A stretch of DNA of 64,000 nucleotides from Pseudaquabacterium terrae (GTDB lineage: Bacteria > Pseudomonadota > Gammaproteobacteria > Burkholderiales > Burkholderiaceae_C), in contig NZ_JABRWJ010000012.1 of assembly GCF_013266755.1 (NCBI RefSeq), positions 1 to 64,000 of the forward strand. The letters are read 5' to 3'. Positions 10,612 through 18,757 of the stretch are shown here, in pieces. Position numbers and translations under genes: made by a program. The notes below the pieces were generated by a model. The model worked only from the letters and a program-made list of their open reading frames with translations, ran no database searches and was not told the DNA's origin. Positions within the stretch are counted from its first letter, which is position 1. Each line of letters opens with the position of its first letter.

Positions 10612-12345
10612 TCACGGCGCGTTGGCACCGATCATCGTCCACGCCCCCATCCCCCCGCTCGAATAGAACCCCGGCTGCGTCGCCGGCGCCTGGGGTTTGA
10701 GCACCACATCGCAGCGCCCATCCCCATTGACGTCGGCGAACATCAGCTGCGCCAGCTTCTGCGGCTGCGCATTCAGGAAGCGCCATTGCTGCGTCACCGG
10801 CGAGCGGGCCCACCAGGTGACGCCGCTGGCCATGAAGCTGTCCTGGCGGCCGTCGCCGGCGAAATCGCATTGGCCGAGGGTGGCCATCGGGTCGGCGCCG
10901 AAGACGTTGTCGGGCCGCACATCGATCGGGTTCGAGATGTTGTCGCCGATGATGCCCAGTGCGCCGTTCTGCGCGATCGCGTCGTCGCGGCTGCCGTGCC
11001 GGAACACGTTGCCGGCGACCACCGCCTTGTCGATCGGATTGCCGCGTACCTTGATTGCCAGGCCGTCGCTCCACACCTGCGTCGGCTGGCCGTTGACGAC
11101 GACCGTGCGGTAGCCGCCGGTGTAGAGCAGCGTGTTGCGCTCGATCATCAGCGTCTCGCCGGCGCGGCCGCAGCACCAGTCGCTGTCGAAGTGGCCGCGG
11201 TCGCCATGCATGTCGATCTGGTGCGTCTGCCAGCAGATGCCGGCGAACCCGCAGTGCAGGCCGCCGCCGGGCAGCACCAGGTTCTCGCGCGCGGTGTAGC
11301 CCGAGAAGTCGCCGCGGCCGTCCCAGCTGCCGCCGGCGATCGCATGGCGGTTCTCCTCGAACACGTTGCGCTCGATCAGCGCGTAACCACCGCCCGTCAC
11401 CAGCACCCCGTAACCCTCCTTGCCGCGGTGCCGGTTGTGGTGGAAGTAGTTGCCGCTGATGCGCACCGCGCCGACGGTCTGGTTGCTGAAGCGCCCGGGC
11501 AATGCCCCGTCGCCGGCGTCACCCACCTCGACGCCGATCCCGCTCCACTTCGAGATCTCCATGTTGGAGACCACGATGCTGGTGATCGGCGTCGGCATGA
11601 CGGTGCCGAAGGGCCAGATGCGGATCGCGCTCTCGACGTTGTTGTCGTCGTCGTCGCCGATGCCCGCGGTCGGCCCTTCGAGTCGGAAGCCGGCGATCTT
11701 CACCTTGTCCGAGCGGATCAGGAACAGCGACCTGCCCGGCCCGCGCTTGTCGGTGACGAAGATGCGCGGCCCGAGTGATCGCGCACCGCGCTCGCAGCCC
11801 GGCGCGGCGACCAGGCTGCGGTTGTCGGTGAGCATCAGGTTGGCATGGCCGGTCAGGTCGAGGTCGACGTTGCACAGCTCGATCACCTGCATCGGGTTCA
11901 GGTTGCTCGGATCCAGCGCGCCGACCAGCGCCTGCACCGGCCGCGCGGTGCCGGCGTCGATGCTCATGCGTGTCGGATAGCGCACCACGACGGTCACGCG
12001 CACCGTGCGCAGCAGCGCGCGCTGGCCGAGGCCGGTCCACATCAGCCGCAGTGCGTGTTGCTCGGTGCGCGGCGGCCGATCGGTGCGCGAGCCGATGGCC
12101 GGCACCGCGGCGCTGTCCAGTTCCAGGCTCAGGCCCTTGCAGCCGACGGGCGCCGACAGCGACCACGTCAGCGTGCGCGCATTCGGGAACGTCACCTCGC
12201 TCGCCGAGCTGCTGAGCTTGATCGTCGCGGCGTCGGTGCACACCGGCGGACCCGTTGGCCCGTCCGGCGGCACCGGCGGCAGCGCGCGCGCCGCGGTGCC
12301 CGCCAGCAAGGCGAGCGCGGCGAACAGACGAAGCGTCGGTGTCAT
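10612..12345 (-). CDS. Secreted right-handed beta-helix protein with C-terminal FG-GAP-like unit
   Basis: The 577-residue protein has a clear signal peptide (MTPTLRLFAALALLAGTAARA). An N-terminal beta-sandwich-like stretch comes first, then a long series of parallel beta-helix coils (SNMEISKWSGIGVEV, ISGNYFHHNRHRG, IERNVFEENRHAI, ARENLVLPGGGLHCG). The family is built for carbohydrate or surface binding. The C-terminus has one calcium-binding-type repeat, ADVNGDGRCDVVLK, as in FG-GAP/VCBS units. No lyase active site could be assigned. The start at 12345 puts the gene 14 bases after the unknown gene 12360-13316, so the two are probably co-transcribed. Confidence 0.75.
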   Translation of the reverse strand: MTPTLRLFAALALLAGTAARALPPVPPDGPTGPPVCTDAATIKLSSSASEVTFPNARTLTWSLSAPVGCKGLSLELDSAAVPAIGSRTDRPPRTEQHALRLMWTGLGQRALLRTVRVTVVVRYPTRMSIDAGTARPVQALVGALDPSNLNPMQVIELCNVDLDLTGHANLMLTDNRSLVAAPGCERGARSLGPRIFVTDKRGPGRSLFLIRSDKVKIAGFRLEGPTAGIGDDDDNNVESAIRIWPFGTVMPTPITSIVVSNMEISKWSGIGVEVGDAGDGALPGRFSNQTVGAVRISGNYFHHNRHRGKEGYGVLVTGGGYALIERNVFEENRHAIAGGSWDGRGDFSGYTARENLVLPGGGLHCGFAGICWQTHQIDMHGDRGHFDSDWCCGRAGETLMIERNTLLYTGGYRTVVVNGQPTQVWSDGLAIKVRGNPIDKAVVAGNVFRHGSRDDAIAQNGALGIIGDNISNPIDVRPDNVFGADPMATLGQCDFAGDGRQDSFMASGVTWWARSPVTQQWRFLNAQPQKLAQLMFADVNGDGRCDVVLKPQAPATQPGFYSSGGMGAWTMIGANAP

Positions 12346-12359
12346 CGCGCGCCCCGCCT

Positions 12360-13316
12360 TCACGCCGTCACCACGCCTTCGGTGCCGCCGACCACCACGC
12401 CGCCGGCGCGGCACCTGGCCAGCGCGGCACGTGCCGCGTCCAGCGCGGCCAGCGCCGGGTCCAGGTCTTCTTCGCGGATCTTCGCGATCAGCGCGTTCAG
12501 CTCGGCGCCCTGGAACTGCTCGCGCAGCTCGTCGATCTCGCGCTCAAACGCGTCGACCTGTTCCTGCGCGGCCTTCACCGCGTCGACCCGGGCCTGGCAA
12601 CGGTCGCGCACGACGCGGCGCGTCTGGAAGCGGCCGCGCAGGTTGTAGAGGTCGGTGACGGTGGAATTGCTGCTGCCGGTCTTGCGCACCAGCAGCGTCG
12701 AGAAGGCCTGGTCGAGCACGGCGCCGGCATCGGTCGTCAGCTGGGCGAAGCGCACATGGGACACCGCGATCTCGTCGTCGAGGTTCAGCGTGCCGAGCAG
12801 CACGCGCAGCTTTTCGCTGGCGGTCAGGTTGTTCTTGATCGCCGCGCGCACCGCATCGCCGACCTGCGTTTTCACTTCGGCGATGGCGCCGTTCACGACG
12901 GTGGCATCGTTGCTCTGCAGCCGCAGCAGCCGGTCCAGCGTGCCGACGGCCTTCGGCACCTCGTTGCGGAAGGCGATGTAGCCCTGCTTGACCGCGCGCT
13001 CGGGCGTCTCGTCGTGCTCGAGCAGCGCGACGACCAGGATCACGTTGTGCATGCTGAGGTTGTCGGAGAAGCGGAAGGTGAAACTGCGCTGGCCCTGCGG
13101 CACGGGTGCGGAGTCGCCGCGCTTCATGTCCTGCTTGACGACGGCACGCGCCAGCAGGTCGGGTCCGTGCAGCGAGCTCAGCAGCTGGGGCGTGGCGAGC
13201 GTCTCGTCGTCCACGCGCAGCAGCACGGGCCACAGGTAGGGCTCGGAATGGCCGGTGCCGTCGCTCTCTTTCGAGCAGGTCAGCGTGTCGAGGGTGATGA
13301 TGGCGTCGATGGGCAT
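12360..13316 (-). CDS. Uncharacterised protein with C-terminal coiled coil
   Basis: I do not recognise this 318-residue protein. It starts MPIDAIITLDTLTCSKESDG and has no signal peptide or membrane segment. The N-terminal half looks like a beta-rich domain (PYLWPVLLRVDDETL, RSFTFRFSDNLSMHNVILVVALLEHDE). The middle is mixed alpha/beta, and the C-terminal third is strongly helical with heptad-like spacing (KAAQEQVDAFEREIDELREQ). It is the upstream gene of a pair with the secreted beta-helix protein. Assembly, adhesion or toxin-related roles are all guesses. Confidence 0.6.
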   Translation of the reverse strand: MPIDAIITLDTLTCSKESDGTGHSEPYLWPVLLRVDDETLATPQLLSSLHGPDLLARAVVKQDMKRGDSAPVPQGQRSFTFRFSDNLSMHNVILVVALLEHDETPERAVKQGYIAFRNEVPKAVGTLDRLLRLQSNDATVVNGAIAEVKTQVGDAVRAAIKNNLTASEKLRVLLGTLNLDDEIAVSHVRFAQLTTDAGAVLDQAFSTLLVRKTGSSNSTVTDLYNLRGRFQTRRVVRDRCQARVDAVKAAQEQVDAFEREIDELREQFQGAELNALIAKIREEDLDPALAALDAARAALARCRAGGVVVGGTEGVVTA

Positions 13317-13413
13317 GGTGGGTTCCTGTTTGATGGCGTGGGGCGGATGCCGCACGCGCCCCCACCTACGTGGCCGCACCGGCGCGGCGGCACCCCCTAA
13401 GCCGTGACGGCAT

Positions 13414-13435
13414 GGCTTTGGTCATGACCAAAGCC
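13414..13435. promoter_or_regulatory. Perfect 22-bp palindrome, candidate operator
   Basis: The half-site GGCTTTGGTCA is followed immediately by its exact reverse complement, giving a gapless 22-bp dyad. It lies in the 221-bp gap between two divergent genes (starts at 13316 and 13538). That is where a dimeric regulator could control one or both. No cognate regulator gene is adjacent. Confidence 0.45.
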
Positions 13436-13537
13436 CGCGACCTCAATTCCCCAACCGAAACGCGCCCGATTTCTCGTCCGCCGCGGCCTGCACTTCTGCA
13501 CAATGCGACGCGTTGCCGCTTTGCCCGAGTCGCCGCC

Positions 13538-14128
13538 ATGAAGACCGCCGCCCCGCTGTTCGCCGCCACCATCGTCGCTGCCGCCCTCGCCTTCGCGCCG
13601 GCCGTGCAGGCCCAGGAGAACGTCGATCTCGGCGAAGGCTTTCTGTGCTGCAACATGCGCAGCGACGGCGCCTGGATCTCCGACGCGAACTACCAGGATC
13701 CGAACAAGACGATGATTCCCTTCGGCACGCCGATGCGGCACGCCGGCTGGGGCCGCTACCGCCTGCAGGTGGACATCGAGGGCAAGCGCCTGGAGATCGG
13801 CAACGACTACAGCCGCACGCTGTCGATGGAAGAGTTCGGCCGCCGCTACCTGGTGCAGAAGGACCCGCGCAAACAGGCGGCCTACACCGGCGCGTCGGCC
13901 AAGGTGCGCAAGGCCATCGAGTCGGCCCACGTCACGCGCGGGATGACGCGCACGCAGGTGCTGTACGCCATCGGCTACCCGGTCGCCAACGAGACCCCGA
14001 TACTGCAGTCCACACCGTGGAAGTACCGCGCCTCCAGCGGCGCCTTCAGCGTGCACTTCGATGGCCAAGGCCACGTCACCAACGTGCATGCGGATCCGGA
14101 TACGCTCCGGCAGGTCTACACCCCCTGA
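13538..14128 (+). CDS. Exported protein with BamE/SmpA-like C-terminal fold
   Basis: This 196-residue secreted protein has the signal peptide MKTAAPLFAATIVAAALAFA, cleaved near AQA. The C-terminal half carries the pattern of small outer-membrane BamE/OmlA-type domains (HVTRGMTRTQVLYAIGYPVANETP, then WKYRASSGAFSVHFDGQGHVTNV). The N-terminal half (CCNMRSDGAWISDANY, GTPMRHAGWGRYRLQVDIEGK) is not recognised. No lipobox is visible, so it is probably periplasmic. It runs into the downstream glyoxalase II-like gene with a 15-base gap. The start at 13538 was chosen because the signal peptide begins there. Confidence 0.65.
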   Translation: MKTAAPLFAATIVAAALAFAPAVQAQENVDLGEGFLCCNMRSDGAWISDANYQDPNKTMIPFGTPMRHAGWGRYRLQVDIEGKRLEIGNDYSRTLSMEEFGRRYLVQKDPRKQAAYTGASAKVRKAIESAHVTRGMTRTQVLYAIGYPVANETPILQSTPWKYRASSGAFSVHFDGQGHVTNVHADPDTLRQVYTP

Positions 14129-14143
14129 AGAGAGCCGCCCGCC

Positions 14144-14935
14144 ATGCTCGTCGAACGCATCTGGACCGACAACGCCTACCGCAACTACAACTACCTGATC
14201 GCCTGCCCCGAGAGCGGCGAAGCGCTGGCGATCGACCCGCTGGACCACGAGAAGTGCCTGAACGCCGCGCGCGTGCGCGGCTGGCAGATCACGCAGATCC
14301 TCAACACCCACGAGCACCTCGACCACACCGGCGGCAATGCCGCGGTGGTGGCGGCCACTGGTGCCAAGGTGATCGCGCACCATCTGGCGGGCACACGCAT
14401 CGCCGGCGTCGACCGCGGCGTCAAGGCGGGCGACGTGATCAAGGTCGGCCGCACCGTCGAGCTGGAGTGCCTGGACACGCCGGGCCACACGATGTGCCAC
14501 ATCTGCCTGCGCGCGCATGGCGACAAACCGGCGCTGTTCTCGGGCGACACCTTGTTCAACGCCGGCGCCGGCAACTGCCACAACGGCGGCAACGTCGAGG
14601 AGCTGTACACCACCTTCGCCGAACAGCTGGCCCGGCTGCCCGAGGACACGCAGGTGTACCCGGGCCACGACTACATCGAGAACAACCTGAAGTTCACGCT
14701 CGCGCGCGAGCCCGACAACGCCGCCGCGCGCTCGCTATTGCCAGAAGTGAGCGTGCAGAACGCGGCCGCGGCGCCGGTGACCACGCTGGGCCAGGAGAAG
14801 CAGTTCAACACCTTCCTGCGCCTGACCAGCCCGAGCGTCATCGCCCACCTGCGCGAGGTCTTTCCCGACCTGCCCGAGCATCCCGATCCGAAGACCGTCT
14901 TCGTCAAGCTGCGCGAGCTGCGCAACAAGTGGTGA
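14144..14935 (+). CDS. gloB: Hydroxyacylglutathione hydrolase-like metallo-beta-lactamase-fold enzyme
   Basis: A 263-residue two-metal hydrolase with the metal motif T-H-E-H-L-D-H at 55-61. Further ligands are in GHTMCHIC, FSGDTLF and YPGHDYIENN. The layout, including a C-terminal helical extension (EKQFNTFLRLTSPSVIAHLR) that in glyoxalase II binds the glutathione part, fits hydrolysis of S-lactoylglutathione to lactate and glutathione. Cytoplasmic. It may be co-transcribed with the exported protein before it. The family is large, so the exact thioester substrate is inferred. Confidence 0.85.
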   Translation: MLVERIWTDNAYRNYNYLIACPESGEALAIDPLDHEKCLNAARVRGWQITQILNTHEHLDHTGGNAAVVAATGAKVIAHHLAGTRIAGVDRGVKAGDVIKVGRTVELECLDTPGHTMCHICLRAHGDKPALFSGDTLFNAGAGNCHNGGNVEELYTTFAEQLARLPEDTQVYPGHDYIENNLKFTLAREPDNAAARSLLPEVSVQNAAAAPVTTLGQEKQFNTFLRLTSPSVIAHLREVFPDLPEHPDPKTVFVKLRELRNKW

Positions 14936-14942
14936 CGCCGGG

Positions 14943-15167
14943 TCAGGCTTGGTACTTGAACGACAAGGACACCCGCGCCCGGTAGGCCACGACCTTGCCG
15001 TCGTCGACCTTCATGTCCAGCTTGCAGATCTCGGCGACACGCAGGTCACGCAAGGACTTGGCCGCGGTCTCCACGGCATTCTTGGCCGCGTCCTCCCACG
15101 AAGTGGGGCTGGTGCCGATGATCTCCGTGACACGGTAGACACCGGATTCGGACTTGTTCTTGGCCAT
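14943..15167 (-). CDS. Dodecin, flavin-storage protein
   Basis: A 74-residue protein of the dodecin family, which forms hollow 12-mers that bind flavins (in bacteria usually FMN or riboflavin). Key features are the opening SGVYRVTEIIGTSPTSWEDAAKNAV, the middle KSLRDLRVAEI and the closing strand AYRARVSLSFKY. The flavin-stacking Trp is in SWEDA. The start at 15167 follows a purine-rich AAGGAGTGAG ribosome site. It is transcribed toward the gloB-like gene, convergently. Confidence 0.93.
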   Translation of the reverse strand: MAKNKSESGVYRVTEIIGTSPTSWEDAAKNAVETAAKSLRDLRVAEICKLDMKVDDGKVVAYRARVSLSFKYQA

Positions 15168-15365
15168 GGCGCTCACTCCTTCGGGTTGGGAGGCGCGGGT
15201 GCCGCACCTCGATGAATTCCTCGGCCCTTGCTGCCGGCGGGCGATGCTGAGCCTTGCGGATGAGGCGACGAGCCTGCAACCCTCGCTGCGGCCAGTCTGT
15301 GCGGCAGCAAACAGTGCGTGCCGCTCGACGAGTGGTTCCACTTTGCGGGTGAGGGCGCGGCGCCG

Positions 15366-16355
15366 CTAGAACGTCGGCGGCGCGCGCCCGGTGTGCGCAT
15401 GCATCGCGAACAGCGCGTAGTTGTCGGCGTTGTGCATGCGCTGCGCGTGCGTGAGGTCCAGCGCGCCGCCGACGGGGCCATGGTCGACGATCTCATGCTC
15501 GGTGGTCTCGTCGTCGACGAAGTGGAACATCTCGTGGCACAGGATGCGCAGGTAGCGCTCGGGCGCCTCGTCGTCGATCAGGTCGCACAGGTAGATGCTG
15601 CTGGCCCCCATCGCGGTGGTGGTCGGTGCGCTGCGCCGCGGCGTGTAGGCGTAGAACTTGGCATCGGTGGTGTCGGCCGCGAACAGCGGCAGCCCCATCG
15701 GCGTGCCGTGGATCTCGCCGAGCCGCACGGCGATGGCGCTGGCGACGCGACGGCACATCTTCAGCACGAACTGCAACTCCGCACGCGTGACCACGGCGGC
15801 CTGCGACCCGAACGCGAAGTAGCGGTCGGCCACCCGAAAGGCATTGCGCGGGCCGAGCTCGTCGATGTGCGCCAGGAAGCCGTTGTCGACGAAGGTGACG
15901 GCCGCGGTGGCGGTGGCGATGGCATCCATCGCCACCTGGCGCAGCACCGGCATCTGCTGGTGCGCGCGCTGCACGCGCTTGCGCAGCGTTTGCGCGCGGG
16001 ACGGGTCGGGCTCGCTCACCGCCTGGGGCCCGAAGGCGCTGAGCAGCGCCGACAGCTTGATCAGCGTCGGGCCACTGGGCGTCACCACGCCGTCCTTCCA
16101 GCCGAAGTGCTTCAGCTGGAAGGCCTCGATCGCGGCGACCGTCTTCGCACCGCAATCGCCGTCCACCGCCAACGCCTTGGCCGGGCCGCCCATCGGCGCA
16201 GGCACGTGGTTCAGGCCGGACTGCACTGCGCGCACGTCCTCGGCCCGGTTCATCGACTTGTGGCCCACCGTGGCCACGATCGTCAGGGCTGCCGGTGGAT
16301 CACCGCCGATCGGGCAGGTCACGCAACCTTGGCGGGTATGAACGCGTGCCAGCAT
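15366..16355 (-). CDS. Peptidoglycan-binding-domain zinc metallopeptidase, M35/aspzincin-like
   Basis: This 329-residue protein has an N-terminal peptidoglycan-binding type-1 domain (about residues 30-105: NRAEDVRAVQSGLN, VDGDCGAKTVAAIEAFQ). The C-terminal part is a zincin with HEMFHF (HExxH) followed 30-odd residues later by NADNYALFA, the lysine-specific endopeptidase (M35-like) signature. No Sec signal peptide is evident. A cell-wall-targeting domain and a protease on a leaderless protein would suit delivery by a secretion apparatus or phage-tail-like device, but no such genes are nearby. Substrate unknown. Confidence 0.7.
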   Translation of the reverse strand: MLARVHTRQGCVTCPIGGDPPAALTIVATVGHKSMNRAEDVRAVQSGLNHVPAPMGGPAKALAVDGDCGAKTVAAIEAFQLKHFGWKDGVVTPSGPTLIKLSALLSAFGPQAVSEPDPSRAQTLRKRVQRAHQQMPVLRQVAMDAIATATAAVTFVDNGFLAHIDELGPRNAFRVADRYFAFGSQAAVVTRAELQFVLKMCRRVASAIAVRLGEIHGTPMGLPLFAADTTDAKFYAYTPRRSAPTTTAMGASSIYLCDLIDDEAPERYLRILCHEMFHFVDDETTEHEIVDHGPVGGALDLTHAQRMHNADNYALFAMHAHTGRAPPTF

Positions 16356-16449
16356 GGTGTGCCGCCTTCGAAACTGCCGGGGGGCGATGCTTCATGCTAG
16401 GCAGCGCTTGCGGACAATGCCAGCCGCGGGGTGTGAAGTGTGCAACGCC

Positions 16450-16546
16450 GGCGGTCGGACACCCCTAATGTGGAAAGCGGTGATACGCGCGAACTGCTCG
16501 TCCGGCATCGAGCCTCGCGACCTGCAGAGCTCCTGTGCGGAACCAC
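16450..16546 (-). repeat. Decayed copy of the 3' end of the neighbouring acetyltransferase gene
   Basis: This stretch aligns with 17182-17279, the end of the acetyltransferase gene plus 15 bases past its stop. Shared blocks include AAGCGGTGATACGC and GAACTGCTCGTCCGGC. A one-base deletion (16489-16490 against three bases at 17221-17223) puts the vestige out of frame. The two copies are direct repeats on either side of the bacteriohemerythrin gene. The rest of the duplicated gene is absent. Confidence 0.8.
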
Positions 16547-16624
16547 AAGGCCCTTGAGCCACCGCAAAGACGGCACGCGGCAGCTCCGCTAGCCTGCCCG
16601 GCTTCCGTCATCCATGGAGCCTCG

Positions 16625-17101
16625 ATGAGCGCACTGGTCTGGACCGAAGCCTTGCGCGTGAACCAGCCGCAGATGGACCGCACGCACCAGGAGTTCGTGG
16701 AGCTGCTCGCGGACGTGAGCCGGGCCTTGCAGGAGGCCGATGGCGATGCAGGGCACGCCGCCTTCGAGCGGCTGCTGGAGCACACGGTGGAGCACTTCGG
16801 ACACGAAGACCGCTGGATGCAGGCGACGGGCTTCTCGCCCGACAACTGCCACAGCCGGCAGCACGCGATGGTGCTGCAGACCATGCGGGACGTGCTTCGC
16901 CTCGCGCGAGAGGGACACCCCGTTCCGCTCGGGACGGTCGTGCCCGAGCTGGGGCGGTGGTTCTTCATGCACGCGCAGACGATGGACGCGGGGCTGGCCT
17001 CGCACATGGCCGAGACAGGATTCGACCCCGTGTCCGGCACGGTGTCCGGCGCGCTGCCGGACACCGTGCTGACGCACTGCGGCAGCGCCGGCTGCCGCTG
17101 A
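16625..17101 (+). CDS. Bacteriohemerythrin
   Basis: A 158-residue oxygen-binding di-iron protein. All seven ligands of the family are present: H21, H57, E61, H76, H80, H116 and D121 (DRTHQE, HTVEHFGHED, HSRQH, HAQTMD). Such proteins carry or sense O2 in the cytoplasm. The start at 16625 gives the standard MSALVWTEALRVNQPQMD opening. A tail of about 25 residues (FDPVSGTVSGALPDTVLTHCG) extends beyond the four-helix bundle. It lies between an intact acetyltransferase gene and that gene's decayed 3' copy. Confidence 0.92.
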   Translation: MSALVWTEALRVNQPQMDRTHQEFVELLADVSRALQEADGDAGHAAFERLLEHTVEHFGHEDRWMQATGFSPDNCHSRQHAMVLQTMRDVLRLAREGHPVPLGTVVPELGRWFFMHAQTMDAGLASHMAETGFDPVSGTVSGALPDTVLTHCGSAGCR

Positions 17102-17181
17102 CGCGCCGCCGGCGGACGCGTCGCTCGTTTGCGACCGCGCGCCGATTGTCGGGTGTCCAGGATGAGGCAAGGCGGCGGCCA

Positions 17182-17279
17182 GGCGGCCGGAGACCTCTAA
17201 CGTGGGAAGCGGTGATACGCATAGAACTGCTCGTCCGGCTTCCACCCTTGCGACACGTACAGCTCCTGCGCGGAGCCAT
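17182..17279 (-). repeat. Intact partner of the 97-bp direct repeat
   Basis: This is the 3' end of the acetyltransferase gene, including its stop, with about 15 bases beyond. It matches the vestige at 16450-16546 with scattered substitutions and one indel. Similarity ends abruptly at both edges, as expected of a recombination product rather than general low complexity. Confidence 0.75.
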
Positions 17280-17649
17280 TGTTTCGGGCGACGTTCAGCG
17301 ACAGGCGCGTTGCGCCGACGGCGAGCGCGTAAGCCTCGATGGCCCCGAGCAGCCGGGACGCGACACCCTTGCGCCGGCCGGACTCGTGGACGAAGAGATC
17401 GTTCAGCACGAAGACCCGGGACAGCGAGACGGAGGAGAAGCTCGGGTAGAGCTGCGCGAATCCGACCGGGATCGTTCCGTCATGGGCAATGAAGACGACC
17501 GACTCGCCATGATCGAAGCGCTCACTGAGGAAAGCCCGCGCGGCGGCGGGATCGCTCGGCTGGCCTTGGAACCGGCGGTACTGGTCGAAGAGCGGCACCA
17601 GGTCTTCGAGGTCGGAGAGGACCGCTTGGCGGACGGAGACGGCATTCAT
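17197..17649 (-). CDS. GNAT-family N-acetyltransferase
   Basis: A 150-residue acetyl-CoA-dependent transferase. The N-terminus (VSVRQAVLSDLEDLVPLFDQYRRF) and the acetyl-CoA loop HESGRRKGVASRLL (a Q/RxxGxG/A variant, R-R-K-G-V-A) are clear. The final strand motif is NGSAQELYVSQGWKPDEQF. Substrate unknown; some relatives act on small amines. Its last 80 or so bases were copied to the other side of the hemerythrin gene. Confidence 0.88.
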   Translation of the reverse strand: MNAVSVRQAVLSDLEDLVPLFDQYRRFQGQPSDPAAARAFLSERFDHGESVVFIAHDGTIPVGFAQLYPSFSSVSLSRVFVLNDLFVHESGRRKGVASRLLGAIEAYALAVGATRLSLNVARNNGSAQELYVSQGWKPDEQFYAYHRFPR

Positions 17650-17753
17650 GTGGCAGGTGGAAGATGGGCGTCGTGCGCGAATTCAAGCATGCGCACGACT
17701 GCGTGCCAATGCGGATACGCTCACGCCGATCCACAGCCCTGAAAGGACAGACC

Positions 17754-18257
17754 ATGGGAGTGATCGATTCGAGAGTGCGCAACCTGGCCGAGCTGACGCT
17801 CGCGCACAAGACGCGCGGCGAACGCTACGAGAGCCATGCGGTACGCATCGGCCCGCTGCTCGGCGCCGTCGACCTCGGGTGCTCGTACGACGTCGTGCCG
17901 CCCGGGAAGGCGTCGTGCCCGTTCCACAGCCACCGCGCCGAGGAGGAGATGTTCTTCATCGTGCGCGGGCGCGGGTTGCTGCGCTACGGTGGGGAGACGC
18001 GTGCGATTCGCGCCGGGGACGTGATCTGCTGCCCGACCGGCGGGCCGGAGACGGCGCATCAGATCATCAATGACTCGGACGAGGAACTGGCGTATCTGTC
18101 GATCAGCACGCAGCGGCCGGTGGAGATTTGCGAGTACCCGGATTCGAACAAGATCGCGGCGTTTTCGGAGGGGCTGGACCACATCACGCGGCCGAGTGCG
18201 GCGCTGGAGTATTGGGATGGGGAGGCGGGTGGGCCGGGGCCGAATGCGGGGGCGTGA
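17754..18257 (+). CDS. Cupin-domain protein
   Basis: A 167-residue single-domain cupin. Motif 1 is FHSHRAEEEMFFIVRGRG and motif 2 is PTGGPETAHQIINDSD, with the metal-binding His/Glu set present (HSH, EE, H). The start at 17754 has GAAAGGACAG just upstream. Such cupins bind a divalent metal and act as isomerases, dioxygenases or sugar binders; the substrate cannot be told here. It is the last normal-composition gene before the defence island. Confidence 0.8.
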   Translation: MGVIDSRVRNLAELTLAHKTRGERYESHAVRIGPLLGAVDLGCSYDVVPPGKASCPFHSHRAEEEMFFIVRGRGLLRYGGETRAIRAGDVICCPTGGPETAHQIINDSDEELAYLSISTQRPVEICEYPDSNKIAAFSEGLDHITRPSAALEYWDGEAGGPGPNAGA

Positions 18258-18757
18258 TGGCCTGCGGAGTGGTGTGCGTCCGGGACGCGGCGCACGCGCC
18301 GACAGCACCCTTGTGCCCTGCTGGCTGCAAGTCTTGATGAGGACCCTTCCTGCGGCGCTCAGCAGCCGCGGCCGCTTCAGACTGGGTGCTGCCGGTCGGG
18401 TTTAGCGATTGGGCGGCAGCGGCCGCCGGAACCTGCCATTCGTTGTCCGCCCAGGTCTCCGGCCGCTGTACACCGGAAGCTGTCGTACATCGCCGACGAC
18501 GCACGGGGCGAACCTCTGGCGCATGGTGGTTGCCCCGCCGGCGTCGGCTCCCACAGGCAGCGGCCGCCAAGTCCCGACCCGTTGCGGCCATTCGGCGCTC
18601 CGGTTCTGGTAGCCCCCAAAGCCGCCGAGGAACGCTGGAGCTAGAAACGGTCAAGGACGGCAGCAGCGCAGCGCCAGGCCCGCCGATCAGTTTCCTACCA
18701 CCAATTGAAGCGTTGAGCATCGGTTCCCGGGAGACGCTTGGCAGACGCGTGCAATCG
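18258..18757. other. Gene-free left flank of the defence island
   Basis: About 500 bases without a credible gene. Open frames here lack family resemblance and good ribosome sites. Blocks such as GCGGCAGCGGCCGCCGG and CGACCCGTTGCGGCCATTCG have the look of decayed intergenic repeats. No tRNA end or clear direct repeat shared with the right flank was found. Confidence 0.4.

Noticed and set aside
17190-17205. A GTTAGAG core that could be read as an integron attC end next to the acetyltransferase stop
   Set aside because: The repeat lies mostly inside coding sequence, the second core does not match, and no integrase or cassette array is present.
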